Notes under the pieces: model-generated
Databases searched by the model: none
What the model was told of the DNA's origin: nothing
What the model saw: the letters and a program-made list of their open reading frames with translations, nothing else
Made by a program: the position numbers and the translations under genes
Origin: Planctomycetaceae bacterium
GTDB taxonomy: Bacteria; Planctomycetota; Phycisphaerae; UBA1845; UTPLA1
Reading direction: 5' to 3'
Assembly: GCA_006969385.1 (NCBI GenBank)
Contig: CP030884.1
Span: 3,962,249-4,026,248, forward strand
DNA length: 64,000 nucleotides
Shown here: piece by piece, positions 9,116-18,018 of the stretch
Layout of the letters: every line of letters starts with the position of its first letter
How positions within the stretch are numbered: the stretch's first letter is position 1

Positions 9116-9323
9116 AGCAGGCTCCTTTTATGCAGAGAATTTAGCCCGCGCTTGGCAGGTTTGGTGTATGGATTTCATGTTTTTTGAAAATGGTTGTAAC
9201 CTGCGACTGGAGCCAATTTAGGCTGGCGGCGGTCCGGGCGGCGGCAAACCCTTATGATTCCCCATGCTGGTGGGCGAATCTCGCTGATGAATTGGCCAGT
9301 TGAAAAATGAGGAGAATGCAATC

Positions 9324-9677
9324 GTGACGCACAGTGCGAAGTATTTCGGATGCTGTTTGATGGGCTTGGGCTTGTTGCTGGGTGGATGCAGTTCAGACAA
9401 ACCGGAGGCCGAAGTGACGCCGCCGACGGCCACCGGCCCGAATGAAAAGGTCGTATCTTTCAAGGTGACGGGCATGACGTGCTCGAATTGCGAGGGGCAT
9501 ATCAACGAGAAGCTGGCGAGTCTCGATAACGTCAAAGTGGCGCGGGCATCGCGCAAGAAGGATTTGGTTTGGTTACTCGTCGATGGTGATGCACCGACAG
9601 AGGACACGGTTGCCGCCGCCGTCGATGAGGTCGCCAAAGAGCAGGGCGGCAAGTACCAACTGGTTGGCAAGGGCTAA
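9324..9677 (+). CDS. Lipoprotein with heavy-metal-associated (HMA) domain
   Basis: The GTG at 9324, preceded by GAGGAG, gives 117 residues. The N-terminus is a lipoprotein signal with lipobox LGGC, then a short Pro/Thr linker and one HMA domain with the metal-binding motif GMTCSNC. HMA domains bind Cu(I), Zn or Hg through the two cysteines. As an exported lipoprotein it probably acts as a periplasmic metal chaperone or scavenger, although the metal cannot be told from sequence. An upstream in-frame TTG at 9300 is less likely because the signal peptide would be displaced. The next gene (MOSC) follows after 80 bases in the same direction. Confidence 0.85.
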   Translation: MTHSAKYFGCCLMGLGLLLGGCSSDKPEAEVTPPTATGPNEKVVSFKVTGMTCSNCEGHINEKLASLDNVKVARASRKKDLVWLLVDGDAPTEDTVAAAVDEVAKEQGGKYQLVGKG

Positions 9678-9757
9678 CGCGCTGAAGCGATCTGCAAACG
9701 CGTGTGCCACATTGCTAACTGCGACTTACAGGAAAACGAAAAAAGGAAATTCGATTT

Positions 9758-10243
9758 ATGTCGATTTCATCAGAAACACGTAGCCCGTTTGGCACCGTTA
9801 CAGCGATTGCCATTCGCACGACCAAAAACGGCCCGATGCAGGAGTTGGATCGGGCGACGGGCGTACAGAATCAGGGCTTGGCGGAGGATTTGCCGTGCAC
9901 GACCGAGCGCGGTCTGTCGCTGATCTCGCAGCACCAATGGGAGACGGTGCAAGCGGAAATGGGCAAGGAGCTTCCGTGGCACACGCGCCGCGCCAATGTG
10001 TTGGTGGATGCCGGCACGTTGGAGCCGTTGACGGGTAAGCGGCTGCGGATCGGCCAGTTGGAAATGGAAGTGCTGGATGAGACGACGCCTTGTGGGTTGA
10101 TGGATAAGATCGAGCCGGGCCTGCGGGAGGTACTTAAGTCGGAATTTCGTGGCGGCGTGTTGGGGCGGATTTGTGTGGGTGGGGAGATTCGGGTGGGGGA
10201 TCAGATTGAGGTGATTGGGGAGGCTGATTGCAAGGACAAATAG
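9758..10243 (+). CDS. MOSC domain-containing protein
   Basis: The 161-residue protein is almost entirely a MOSC (molybdenum cofactor sulfurase C-terminal) domain. Family features include TRRANVLVDA, a conserved Leu-x-Gly stretch, ETTPCGLMD with the conserved Cys, and the closing GGEIRVGDQIEV. Stand-alone MOSC proteins such as YiiM/YuaD handle sulfur or molybdenum-cofactor-related chemistry, including reduction of N-hydroxylated compounds; the substrate here is not known. The ATG is supported by AAGGAA about 9 bases upstream. It follows the HMA lipoprotein on the same strand. Confidence 0.88.
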   Translation: MSISSETRSPFGTVTAIAIRTTKNGPMQELDRATGVQNQGLAEDLPCTTERGLSLISQHQWETVQAEMGKELPWHTRRANVLVDAGTLEPLTGKRLRIGQLEMEVLDETTPCGLMDKIEPGLREVLKSEFRGGVLGRICVGGEIRVGDQIEVIGEADCKDK

Positions 10244-10276
10244 CGTAATCCGTGTGGCGCGTTATGCGGTGCGGTG

Positions 10277-10588
10277 ATGAGCAAACTTTATTGTGCCTTT
10301 GTTGAAATCCGACCGCGGTTTGCGTCGTTTCTGGACCCGCGTGAGATCGCTGGGGCGTTTGTTCGTTGTTATTGCACTGCCGATAGTGAAAGCCACGCGA
10401 CGGAACAGATCAGCTCCGCCTTGGACGGTGAGAAGTTGGATATCGTCGATGTCGAATGGTGCTGCGACATTGATCGGACAGATTGGGAGAATCCCGATGA
10501 TGCAGAGGCGACGCGGTACGCAGAAGAGGCGCGACAATCTGGTGACGTGGTATGTGGAGAATACCATTGCTGGGGCGATGATAGCTAG
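10277..10588 (+). CDS. Hypothetical acidic protein
   Basis: This 103-residue acidic protein has no signal peptide or membrane segment and no family I recognise. It contains several scattered cysteines (for example CYC and WCCD) and many Asp/Glu residues. The ATG at 10277 directly follows an in-frame GTG. It starts 33 bases after the MOSC gene on the same strand and could share its transcript. The coding case rests on an uninterrupted frame and position only. Confidence 0.45.
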   Translation: MSKLYCAFVEIRPRFASFLDPREIAGAFVRCYCTADSESHATEQISSALDGEKLDIVDVEWCCDIDRTDWENPDDAEATRYAEEARQSGDVVCGEYHCWGDDS

Positions 10589-10736
10589 GTTGTTGCGAGC
10601 CCGCCAACGCAACCGATATTCAAACTTGACGCTTTGTGTTTTCAAGAAATCTGATTCGTTTGAAGCTTCTGATTCCGATCTTTCAACAATAACCTCCCGA
10701 TTTTGACTAATCTCAAATGCGTTACATGCTTTAAAT

Positions 10737-11684
10737 ATGAACGCAAACTTGAACAACGAAAACAACGAACAATCTCCACGAATCGTCATCGCCGGCGGCA
10801 GCGGTTTTCTTGGGATCAACCTCGCCCGTTATCTAAGCGAGCGCGGCTATCGCGTGGACATTCTCTCGCGCAGCGCGCCACCGAACGGCCCGTGGCGGCA
10901 TGTGGCATGGGATGGTCGCACCCATGGCGCATGGCGGAGCTGTTTGGATGGTGCCGCCGGCATGGTCAACTTGTGCGGTCGAACCGTTGATTGTCGCAAA
11001 ACGCCGGAGAATTGCGATGCGATTCTTCGATCACGCGTGGAATCGACCCGTGCGTTAGGCGTTGCGTTGCGACAAATAAAAACGCCGCCGCCCGTGTGGG
11101 TGCAGATGAGTACCGCTCATATCTACGGCGATCCGGCCAGTGTCGTTTGCGATGAAGACTCGGCATTCGGTTATGGATTGGCACCGACCGTCGGCAGCGC
11201 GTGGGAACGCGCGTTTTCGGAAAGTGTGCTGCCCGATCAACGATCGGTAGTTCTTCGCACCAGTTTCGTGCTGGGGCGCGACGGCGGGGCGTTTCCGAAG
11301 ATGCGCATGCTGGCGAGGTTAGGGCTCGGCGGCAAAGCCGGTCACGGCCGACAGGGTATCAGTTGGATACACGAGCGCGATATGAATCGGCTCTTCGAGT
11401 TTGCCTTAACAACCGATGAAATGCGCGGCGTGTATCTTGCGACGGCCCCCAACCCTGTGTCCAATGACGCGTTCATGCGATTCCTTCGGAAGCATGTGCG
11501 GCGACCGCTCGGTTTGCCGGCGGCGGGATGGATGATTCGGTTTGGAGCACGCTGGGTGATGAATACCGATCCGGAATTAATTTTGCTTGGGCGGTACTGT
11601 CGTTCGACGAGGTTGGGAAATATCGGTTTTACCTTCGAGTACGAACAGGTGGACGATGCGATTAAGGCTTTGGTGAAGGCGTGA
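10737..11684 (+). CDS. TIGR01777-family NAD-dependent epimerase/dehydratase-like protein
   Basis: The 315-residue protein is an extended short-chain dehydrogenase with a Rossmann opening IVIAGGSGFLGINLARYL at about 16-33 (GxxGxxG). Family signs of the YfcH/SDR39U1 (TIGR01777) group follow: WDGR, MVNLCGRTV, a DAILRSRVESTRAL stretch, MSTAHIYGD and SWIHERDM. The C-terminal domain ends in the usual DUF1731-like helical segment. Members bind NAD(P) but their physiological substrate is unknown; some are linked to cell division. An Asn/Glu-rich tail of about 12 residues precedes the fold, so the true start could be slightly later, although no better start codon is seen. Confidence 0.87.
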   Translation: MNANLNNENNEQSPRIVIAGGSGFLGINLARYLSERGYRVDILSRSAPPNGPWRHVAWDGRTHGAWRSCLDGAAGMVNLCGRTVDCRKTPENCDAILRSRVESTRALGVALRQIKTPPPVWVQMSTAHIYGDPASVVCDEDSAFGYGLAPTVGSAWERAFSESVLPDQRSVVLRTSFVLGRDGGAFPKMRMLARLGLGGKAGHGRQGISWIHERDMNRLFEFALTTDEMRGVYLATAPNPVSNDAFMRFLRKHVRRPLGLPAAGWMIRFGARWVMNTDPELILLGRYCRSTRLGNIGFTFEYEQVDDAIKALVKA

Positions 11685-11954
11685 GGTCGCGAGTGCCAAC
11701 CCGATTGCTCAACCGGGATTGAGGTGCTGTACGATGTGAAATTATTGCCGGTGAAGGGCCCATCTACCGATGGCGATCCCAAGACCCAGTTCTACCTCGT
11801 TACTTGCGCGCAGAAATTTGGTGTTCTTTAAAGGATGCAGCCTTCTTCCGTTGGGGCGCTGGTCTGTGGTGCTATTTTGCCTAAAAGGGCTCGTGTAGTC
11901 GGTTTAATTATTACAAACTGGAAATACTCGGCTCTTGACGCACAATACTCGGGT

Positions 11955-12680
11955 ATGGATCGCATCGAAACTGGCTCCCCCTATGAAAGCACTCGGCGTG
12001 CTCCGATAGCTGCTCCGCTCGACGAGCAGAATCGCCTAAGCAGTGTGCTGCGGCGTATACATCGCCGCGAACCCGGCGTCGTCGTTCGCATTTTCGTGTC
12101 GGTGATTTCAGCAGCGCTGTTGGCGGCGGCCGCATTTGTCGGCGCTTGGCTGTACGCGGTGTATTTGCGTTATTACGGGTCTTCTGGACGATCGTATGTC
12201 AGGGTACGGGATGAGTATCTGGCCGTCAGTTTCTCGCTGGCCGGACTGATCTGGTCGGCGTTTCTCTACTGGACGTGGCGCTATTTCTCCAACAAGGCAT
12301 CCTTCGTGCCGACGGCTATTGGGTCGATCGTGATCGGCATCGGCGCGATCTTGGTGACGGTGCTGATCGATCGATTCGTGCGCGGTGAAGAAGAGTATCT
12401 CATCGCCGCGTTGTGGCTCGTCGCCGGAGCGGCCGTCGTTTGGATATGGATGGGCTATGTCGAACGCTGGCGCGCGGGACGGCCGGTCGTGACCGATGAG
12501 GGAACGGTCAACGTTGCGTGCCCCGCTTGTGGATATTCGATGGTAGGCCTGCGCGAGTTACGCTGTCCGGAATGCGGCGCGGCGTTTGCGTTGGATGAGA
12601 TTATTCGCTTGCAGAATTATGACGGTGTAAAAGTCGAGCGACATCGAATGGTCGGAGCGAATGAAACTGACGGCGCGTGA
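11955..12680 (+). CDS. Membrane protein with C-terminal zinc-ribbon (CPxCGY...CPECG)
   Basis: From the ATG at 11955 the protein has 241 residues; the frame is open to 11835 but the extra N-terminus looks non-coding. Four hydrophobic segments occur at about 46-70, 93-112, 120-140 and 155-172. The C-terminal domain carries CPACGYSMVGLRELRCPECG, a four-Cys ribbon that should bind one zinc ion. Membrane proteins ending in this CPxCGY-x-LxG...CPECG ribbon are frequent in planctomycetes, and the function is unknown. It is transcribed alone, convergent with the ATP-grasp gene. Confidence 0.75.
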   Translation: MDRIETGSPYESTRRAPIAAPLDEQNRLSSVLRRIHRREPGVVVRIFVSVISAALLAAAAFVGAWLYAVYLRYYGSSGRSYVRVRDEYLAVSFSLAGLIWSAFLYWTWRYFSNKASFVPTAIGSIVIGIGAILVTVLIDRFVRGEEEYLIAALWLVAGAAVVWIWMGYVERWRAGRPVVTDEGTVNVACPACGYSMVGLRELRCPECGAAFALDEIIRLQNYDGVKVERHRMVGANETDGA

Positions 12681-12750
12681 ATCAACGCAAGCATTGCCAT
12701 CTTTTGTTTATGTTGGCTAGGCGTTAAAAGACAATGGCGACCGGTGTGTG

Positions 12751-13779
12751 TTAACTCGCCCGCTCGCGAATGTACCGTCGGCCTAAGTTGATGATCTTCT
12801 GAATCAACTTTTCGTACGATAAGCCGCCCGCCTTGGCCGATTCGCAGAAGTCTTCGTCGTACGCCAGGTCGGGGTTGGGGTTGGGTTCGAGGAGATAGAC
12901 CTTGCCTTTTTCGGTGACGCGAAAGTCCATGCGGGCGTAACCGTTGAGGCCGAGGATGCGATAGACGCGGCGTGCCATGCGGCGGATGCGGTCTTCGATT
13001 TCCTTGGGCACGTCTTTGGCAACGTCGGTATAGATGCCACGCTTTTCCTGGTAGTCTTCATCCCACTTTACGCGATTGGTGGCGATGCGATGGCTGCCGG
13101 GGGCGAGCTTTTCAAACTTCATCTCCCACAGCGGCAGGGTTTCAATGCGTCGGTTACCGATGACGCCGACGTAGATTTCGCGACCGTCGATGTACGCTTC
13201 TGCAACGGCGTCGGAACCGATCTGTTCGTGAATGTAAGCCACGCGTTCGAGCAGCTTTTCATCACTGTTGACGATCGACGCCTGCGAAATACCGACGGAA
13301 CCGTGCTCGGTAGCCGACTTCACAATTAGTGGGTACTTCAGCTTCTTTTTGATACGTACTTTCTTGCGACCGCGGGGAAAGACTTCGAAATCGGGCACCG
13401 GCACGCGATGGTATTTGAGCACCTTGCGCATCGTCACTTTGCGATCGGCCAATAGAAGGCCCGCCGGGTTGCAGCCGGTGAACGGTTGCTGAATGAGTTC
13501 GAGATAACCGAGCAGGTAGGGCACGTAGATGCCTTCTCCACGAAACTCTTCGAGCAGGTTGAAAACGACGTGCGGCTTCCAGGTGAACAACTCGCGCCGA
13601 ATGGCCGTCATGTCTTCGGGGGCATGCAGCGTGTGGGTCTTGTGGCCCAGATGATCGAGCGCTGTCAGCACGTCGTATTCGGTTTTGATGGGTTGGATTT
13701 CCTGCGGAGAAAGCCCGTCCAATGAGTCGGGTACTTCGATATCCTGATGCGTCAGAACTAAAACACGCAGGCTGCTCAT
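12751..13779 (-). CDS. ATP-grasp ligase (D-Ala-D-Ala ligase-like)
   Basis: The protein has 342 residues with the D-alanine-D-alanine ligase fold order: N-terminal domain, ATP-binding central domain (YPLIVKSATEHGSVGIS at about 150-166, which includes the nucleotide-binding Lys) and the metal-binding ending ARMDFRV...LLEPNPNPDLA. It should form an acid-amine (peptide-like) bond with ATP. True Ddl would be expected near mur genes; here its ATG overlaps the stop of a zinc metallopeptidase gene by four bases (ATGA), so the two are made together. I infer a peptide-forming or peptide-tagging role rather than cell-wall Ddl activity. Substrate unknown. Confidence 0.85.
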   Translation of the reverse strand: MSSLRVLVLTHQDIEVPDSLDGLSPQEIQPIKTEYDVLTALDHLGHKTHTLHAPEDMTAIRRELFTWKPHVVFNLLEEFRGEGIYVPYLLGYLELIQQPFTGCNPAGLLLADRKVTMRKVLKYHRVPVPDFEVFPRGRKKVRIKKKLKYPLIVKSATEHGSVGISQASIVNSDEKLLERVAYIHEQIGSDAVAEAYIDGREIYVGVIGNRRIETLPLWEMKFEKLAPGSHRIATNRVKWDEDYQEKRGIYTDVAKDVPKEIEDRIRRMARRVYRILGLNGYARMDFRVTEKGKVYLLEPNPNPDLAYDEDFCESAKAGGLSYEKLIQKIINLGRRYIRERAS

Positions 13780-14837
13780 ATTGCCAGTCGGTGCTCGCTG
13801 CTATGCAGGTAGTTGGTCACCTGCATGGTCAGGAGAATGGCCAGCTCGATCTTGAGCTCCTCCGCCGGCCGTTTCACGCGGAGATTCAGTTCGCGACTGC
13901 GCGCGATCATGTCTTTCAACACCTGATCGACGGTGTACGCATATTCGCCGGTCCAGATCGCCACGCGGTTGCGCAGCGACGGGCCGATTCTGCGCAGAAA
14001 CGACGCCGCCGTCGGCAGGTTCTCGCTGTCTGTGGCGTTGGCGAACAGCTTGCGCAAGTCGCTATCAAAAAAATCGGGATATTCACTGCCGTAACGTTTG
14101 CGTTTTTCTAAATAATGCTCGCGCAGCGTGGTTTTGATGCGACTTATCGGGTCAATTTTCATGCGTGTGCGGACCAAGGGGCTTTTTTTGCGGATCGATT
14201 GCATCAGCTCGTCCATATATTCGAGCTTGCGAAAGGCCCCCCAATTGCGATAGCGCCGCCGCCAGGGCGAGCCGGGGCGGAGCCAAACGGCGAAGGTTTC
14301 GGCAAAATCTTCGCAGGGATGGCTTTGGGCGTACCACCAGTCGAGATGCAGCACATAGTCGCGGCTGAACGGCTTGGGGCTGTAATAAGTGGGGTAGGGT
14401 TTGGCCGCCTTGCCGAAGTGTTTGCGAAAACCGGCGCGGCGATCGAGACGATAGGCCGCTTCGATGGCATGGCCGATCTCATGACGCAAGAGCATGAGGC
14501 ACATGCGCTTAGTGCCGCCCTCGACTTCGTACATCATGCGCTCTTCGAGCCGCATCAAGCGCTTGCTGGCGAGATAAAACGGAATCGCCACGCCCGGTAC
14601 GCCTTCGGGGCTGAACCATTCGCTGCTGAGCCAAAAGTGTGGGTTAAAACGCAGACCGCGCTCGCGCAATTCGCCTTGCACCTGCTCGGTCAGATCGCGC
14701 AGCCAACTGCCCTCAATGGTGAGACCGGTCAGGTCGCAGAAGCGCAGGTCGAGCAGTTGTTCGTCGTTGAGGCCTTCCCATGCGGGCGGCTTTTTGCCAT
14801 TGCGGCGGACTTGCAGTTTGGTAAAGGTGCTGGCCAT
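13776..14837 (-). CDS. Putative zinc-dependent metallopeptidase (HEIGH)
   Basis: The protein has 353 residues, no signal peptide and no membrane segment. HEIGH at 119-123 provides two zinc ligands and the catalytic Glu. A conserved-looking downstream box, WYAQSHPCEDFAETFAVWL (about 168-186), offers Glu180 as the third ligand; this resembles the putative zinc-binding metallopeptidase family (PF15887-like). The rest is charged and helical. The start is backed by GGGGAAG upstream. It is the first gene of a two-gene unit, its stop overlapping the start of the ATP-grasp ligase. A 29-bp repeat element lies about 40 bases upstream of its start. The substrate is unknown. Confidence 0.75.
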   Translation of the reverse strand: MASTFTKLQVRRNGKKPPAWEGLNDEQLLDLRFCDLTGLTIEGSWLRDLTEQVQGELRERGLRFNPHFWLSSEWFSPEGVPGVAIPFYLASKRLMRLEERMMYEVEGGTKRMCLMLLRHEIGHAIEAAYRLDRRAGFRKHFGKAAKPYPTYYSPKPFSRDYVLHLDWWYAQSHPCEDFAETFAVWLRPGSPWRRRYRNWGAFRKLEYMDELMQSIRKKSPLVRTRMKIDPISRIKTTLREHYLEKRKRYGSEYPDFFDSDLRKLFANATDSENLPTAASFLRRIGPSLRNRVAIWTGEYAYTVDQVLKDMIARSRELNLRVKRPAEELKIELAILLTMQVTNYLHSSEHRLAI

Positions 14838-14875
14838 CTTCCCCGTGGTGGCTGGTTATGCTTCAGAGATCTTGG

Positions 14876-14904
14876 GTGCCCCTGCCCCTCTGGGGCTGGG
14901 GGAC
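14876..14904 (-). repeat. Interspersed palindromic element, class A (intergenic copy)
   Basis: This 29-base element reads GTCCCCCAGCCCCAGAGGGG... on the minus strand. Its core GCCCC-AGA-GGGGC forms a five-base-pair hairpin. Near-identical 29-base copies lie inside the pfaC-like gene at 47914-47942 and 49378-49406, and a 28-base copy inside dapF at 51547-51574. It lies between the divergent metallopeptidase and PEP-CTERM genes. Confidence 0.8.
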
Positions 14905-15069
14905 TAACTGTCACACGCGACATCACCAAGTGCGTTGGCATTCTTGGTTCAATGCGACATTCTATACCCTACGACAAAGCGGCGGGTATCGTCCAGCGAA
15001 TTCTCACTTGGCGTTTGGTATAATAAGTGGTTGAGTTTTTCTTAGAAAGCGAGATTGGAAGGGCGATAG

Positions 15070-15768
15070 ATGTTGGTTCGACGAAGCGTGATCTTTTCAT
15101 TCGTGATAGGCGTGATACCTGCGCTGGCTCGTGCAGCCAATTTCACGATTTCGGATTCCTCATTTGTCATCGGGATTCCAGGCGAAGCCGCTGCTGGCTT
15201 CTTTGATGTCGAACTCCCTTTTTCGGATTCTCATGCGACCGGTGTCGGTGATTCTGCTGTTTCCGCGTCCTATGAATTCACCCAGCAAAGATTGCTGTTT
15301 GAAACCTTCATCGCCAGTGCTGACGACGGACCGACCAACTCGACGAGTGCGGGGACTGGAATTTCATTTGACCTCTCAACGACGGATGAACTCACCATCG
15401 AATATGAAGGTCGTTTCGACTTCGATTTGCCCGTGGACTCGATGACTGCCTTGTTTGATCTTGGTGCTGTTGATGACAATGACCCGCTATTTGTTATTGC
15501 GGATGAGACCAATATTCACAACACTTTCTTTGGGACTGGTCCACGGTCTTTTGAAATCGCTGGGCAATTCACCATTCCTGCAAACACTACCATTTACTTC
15601 GCCACCATTTTTCAAATAACCACTTCTCCTTCGTCGGCTGGTAGCATCGGTACAGGGACCGGTTCGCTCGAACTACGCTTCATCCCCGAACCGACTTCGG
15701 CAATGTTCGCTCTAGTCGTCGCAACATTCTCCTTGGCAAAGCGCCGCAGATCGTCGTTGTCGGTCTGA
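15070..15768 (+). CDS. Secreted PEP-CTERM sorting domain protein
   Basis: The 232-residue protein has a signal peptide (MLVRRSVIFSFVIGVIPALARA) and a C-terminal tail with PEPTS at about 204, a hydrophobic stretch and a basic end (AKRRRSS). That tripartite tail is the PEP-CTERM signal recognised by an exosortase, which processes the protein during export to the surface or exopolysaccharide. The body is Ser/Thr/Asp-rich and likely all-beta, with no enzymatic motif seen. The start follows GGAAGGG at good spacing. No exosortase gene is in the window. Confidence 0.82.
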   Translation: MLVRRSVIFSFVIGVIPALARAANFTISDSSFVIGIPGEAAAGFFDVELPFSDSHATGVGDSAVSASYEFTQQRLLFETFIASADDGPTNSTSAGTGISFDLSTTDELTIEYEGRFDFDLPVDSMTALFDLGAVDDNDPLFVIADETNIHNTFFGTGPRSFEIAGQFTIPANTTIYFATIFQITTSPSSAGSIGTGTGSLELRFIPEPTSAMFALVVATFSLAKRRRSSLSV

Positions 15769-15820
15769 GACAGTCTCAACCGCGCTGACAGCCTCCGCCC
15801 GATCCGCTATAAAACGTCCC

Positions 15821-16717
15821 GTGAGCGATACGAACACAACCACCTCGGCTTGGACCATCGGCAAGCTGCTCGATTGGACGCGTGGGCACTTTGATGCCAA
15901 GGGCGTGGAGGATGCGCGGCTGTGTGCCGAGTTGCTGCTGGCCCACGCGCTGGGTTGCGAGAAGATTCATCTGTACGCCCGCTTCCATGAGGAACCGACT
16001 GCCGAACAGCGGACGGCGTTTCGCGAGCTGGTCAAAAAGGCCGCCGAGCATTACCCGATTGCCTATCTCATCGGTCGGCGCGAGTTTTATTCGCTTGATT
16101 TTGACGTCACGCCCGCCGTGTTGATTCCACGACCGGAGACCGAGCAGATCGTCGAGTTGGTGCTGGATCGATGTAAGCAAATCGACGCCGCGCGGATTGA
16201 TGTGCTCGACCTCGGGACGGGCAGCGGGTGTTTGGCGATCACGCTGGCGAAACGCGAGCCGCGGATTCGTGTGATGGCAACTGATGTTTCGGCGCCGGCG
16301 CTGGCAGTGTCGCAAACAAACGCCAACAAGCACGGTGTTACCGAACGCGTTGAATGTATCGAGTCGGACATCTTTTCGTCGCTCAACGGTCAGGCCGCGT
16401 CCGGCTTCGATTTTATCGTGTCAAACCCGCCGTATGTCGCGTTGCGCGAACGAGAAACATTGCCGCGTAACGTGCGCGACTACGAGCCCGAATCGGCCTT
16501 GTTTGCCGGTGAGGACGGGCTTGATTTTTATCGCGCGCTGGCAGCGCCTTTGGGGGATTATTTGCGACCCGGCGGTCATTGCTTTTTAGAGATTGGTGAA
16601 GATCAAACCGACGAGGTGACGAGGCTCATGACGAAGGACGATCGCGTCGCATCGGTGGCTGCGCATAAGGATTTGGCCGGCACCCCGCGTGTTTTGGAGT
16701 TTGAACGGTCGGCATGA
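15821..16717 (+). CDS. prmC: Peptide chain release factor N(5)-glutamine methyltransferase
   Basis: PrmC (HemK) methylates the GGQ glutamine of release factors RF1 and RF2 with S-adenosylmethionine. The product has 298 residues from a GTG start. The N-terminal helical domain (ARLCAELLLAHAL) is followed by the linker PIAYLIGRREFYSLDF and PRPETEQ, then the SAM-binding motif LDLGTGSGCLAI and the catalytic NPPY (VSNPPYVA), all diagnostic. Its stop overlaps the start of the GT9 gene by four bases, so the two genes are translationally coupled. Confidence 0.95.
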   Translation: MSDTNTTTSAWTIGKLLDWTRGHFDAKGVEDARLCAELLLAHALGCEKIHLYARFHEEPTAEQRTAFRELVKKAAEHYPIAYLIGRREFYSLDFDVTPAVLIPRPETEQIVELVLDRCKQIDAARIDVLDLGTGSGCLAITLAKREPRIRVMATDVSAPALAVSQTNANKHGVTERVECIESDIFSSLNGQAASGFDFIVSNPPYVALRERETLPRNVRDYEPESALFAGEDGLDFYRALAAPLGDYLRPGGHCFLEIGEDQTDEVTRLMTKDDRVASVAAHKDLAGTPRVLEFERSA

Positions 16718-18014
16718 TGAAGGACTCGGGGGCGTCCGCCATTCAACGCATATTGATCGTCAAACCGAGTTCGCCGGGCGATATCATTCACGCGCTGCCC
16801 GTGGCGCGGGCCCTCCGCTCGGCACTCCCCAACGCCCACATCTCATGGTTGGTGGCGACGAGTTTTGCCAACCTGCTCCAATGCGAAACATCGATCAATG
16901 AAATCATTAAATTCGACCGAAAGCGTTACGGTCGGTTCGGCCGTAGCTTGAGCGCGTCCGGCGCGTTCCTGGGATTTCTAAACGAACTGCGTGGGCGGCG
17001 CTTCGATACGGTGCTGGATCTGCAGGGCCTATTTCGCAGCGGTTTGTTCACGTTTGCGACGGGGGCGCAGCGGCGCGTGGGTTTTGCTGATGCGCGCGAG
17101 TTGGCGGGCATGTTTTACAACGTGCGCGTCGATGTGCCAGACGCGGAGGTTCATGCGGTCGAGCGGAACTTGTTGTTCCTGAAGGCGTTGGGGATCGAGC
17201 TTGGTGGTACAGAATCTGAGTCACTGAAGCAACGGGCTACTGAGTCGGCTGGTTCGAGGTCATTGGAGCGGGGTGATGATCTTGGGACAGGGAGTACATC
17301 AACGCCGAGGAATCACCGGTTGCAAACCGGTGCCACAGTGCAAGCGGTAGAGAAACATCGGTTACAAACCGATGACACAGCGCGGTCGGAAAGGAATCAC
17401 CGGTTACAAACCGGTGCCACAGCGCTGGCAGGGCGAGCCAGCTTCGATATGGGCATTCGCTTGATGATGACGACAACGCCACGGTCGCGAATATTTTGCA
17501 ATCTAACGGAGTTGTCTCAGGGGCGCGATACGTTGTCTTGGTGCCGGCGACGCGCTGGGAAACCAAGCAATGGGATGCCGCGCGGTTCGGCGCCTTGGCG
17601 GAGCGGATATTCGAACGGTTTGGGTTGAAGAGCGTGCTTGTGGGAGGGGCGAGTGATATCGCGCGGGGTGACGAAGCGGCGCAGTCGTCAGACGGTCACG
17701 CGATCAATCTCTGTGGGAAGACCACATTGCGACAGTTGGCGGCCATGATCGACGGCGCGGCGTTGGTCGTAACGGCCGATTCTACGCCGATGCATATGGC
17801 GGCGGCCCACGACGTGCCGTTGGTTGCGCTTTTTGGCCCCACCAGCCTGGTGCGGACGGGGCCGTTTGGCCATTTGGACGACGTGTTGCGGCTCGATTTG
17901 GAATGCGCGCCGTGCTATCTACGTAAGTTGCGGCAGTGCCCGCATCAGCATCGGTGCATGGCGGATTTGACGGTCGATCGCGTCTTCGCGGAAGTCGTTG
18001 CGCGATTGCCATAA
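16714..18014 (+). CDS. GT9 (heptosyltransferase-like) glycosyltransferase with apparent frameshift and repeat insertion
   Basis: The N-terminal half (16714 to about 17460) opens ILIVKPSSPGDIIHALPVARAL, the GT9 start, and includes VLDLQGLFRSG. The C-terminal half (readable from 17430 to 18014 in another frame) has LVPATRWETKQW, the nucleotide-sugar region TADSTPMHMAAAHDVPLVALFGPT, and ends normally. One added base, for example a G near 17463, would join ASFDMGIRL to DDDDNATVANIL and give one protein of about 433 residues. Usual length is about 340-370; the excess is a repeat-rich insert of roughly 70 residues between the two Rossmann domains. GT9 enzymes transfer heptose or similar sugars to lipopolysaccharide cores. 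It is either a sequencing indel or a recent pseudogene. Confidence 0.7.
17314..17417. repeat. Three 19-bp hairpin repeats inside the GT9 gene (class B)
   Basis: Units lie at 17314-17332 (CACCGGTTGCAAACCGGTG), 17356-17374 (CATCGGTTACAAACCGATG) and 17399-17417 (CACCGGTTACAAACCGGTG), each followed by a CCACAG-like tail, with 42-43 base spacing. Each has eight-base perfectly paired arms around a three-base loop. In the middle unit both arms change together, preserving pairing. They are read in frame as HRLQTGAT-like peptides. Confidence 0.85.
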
Positions 18015-18018
18015 GAAA

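Noticed and set aside
14115..15023. 302-residue plus-strand ORF
   Set aside because: It is the antisense shadow of the zinc metallopeptidase gene, which has a clear HEIGH motif, a ribosome binding site and a coupled neighbour.
17496..18014. Separate 172-residue gene
   Set aside because: It contains only the C-terminal half of GT9 and joins to the upstream half with one base added, so it is treated as part of one frameshifted gene.
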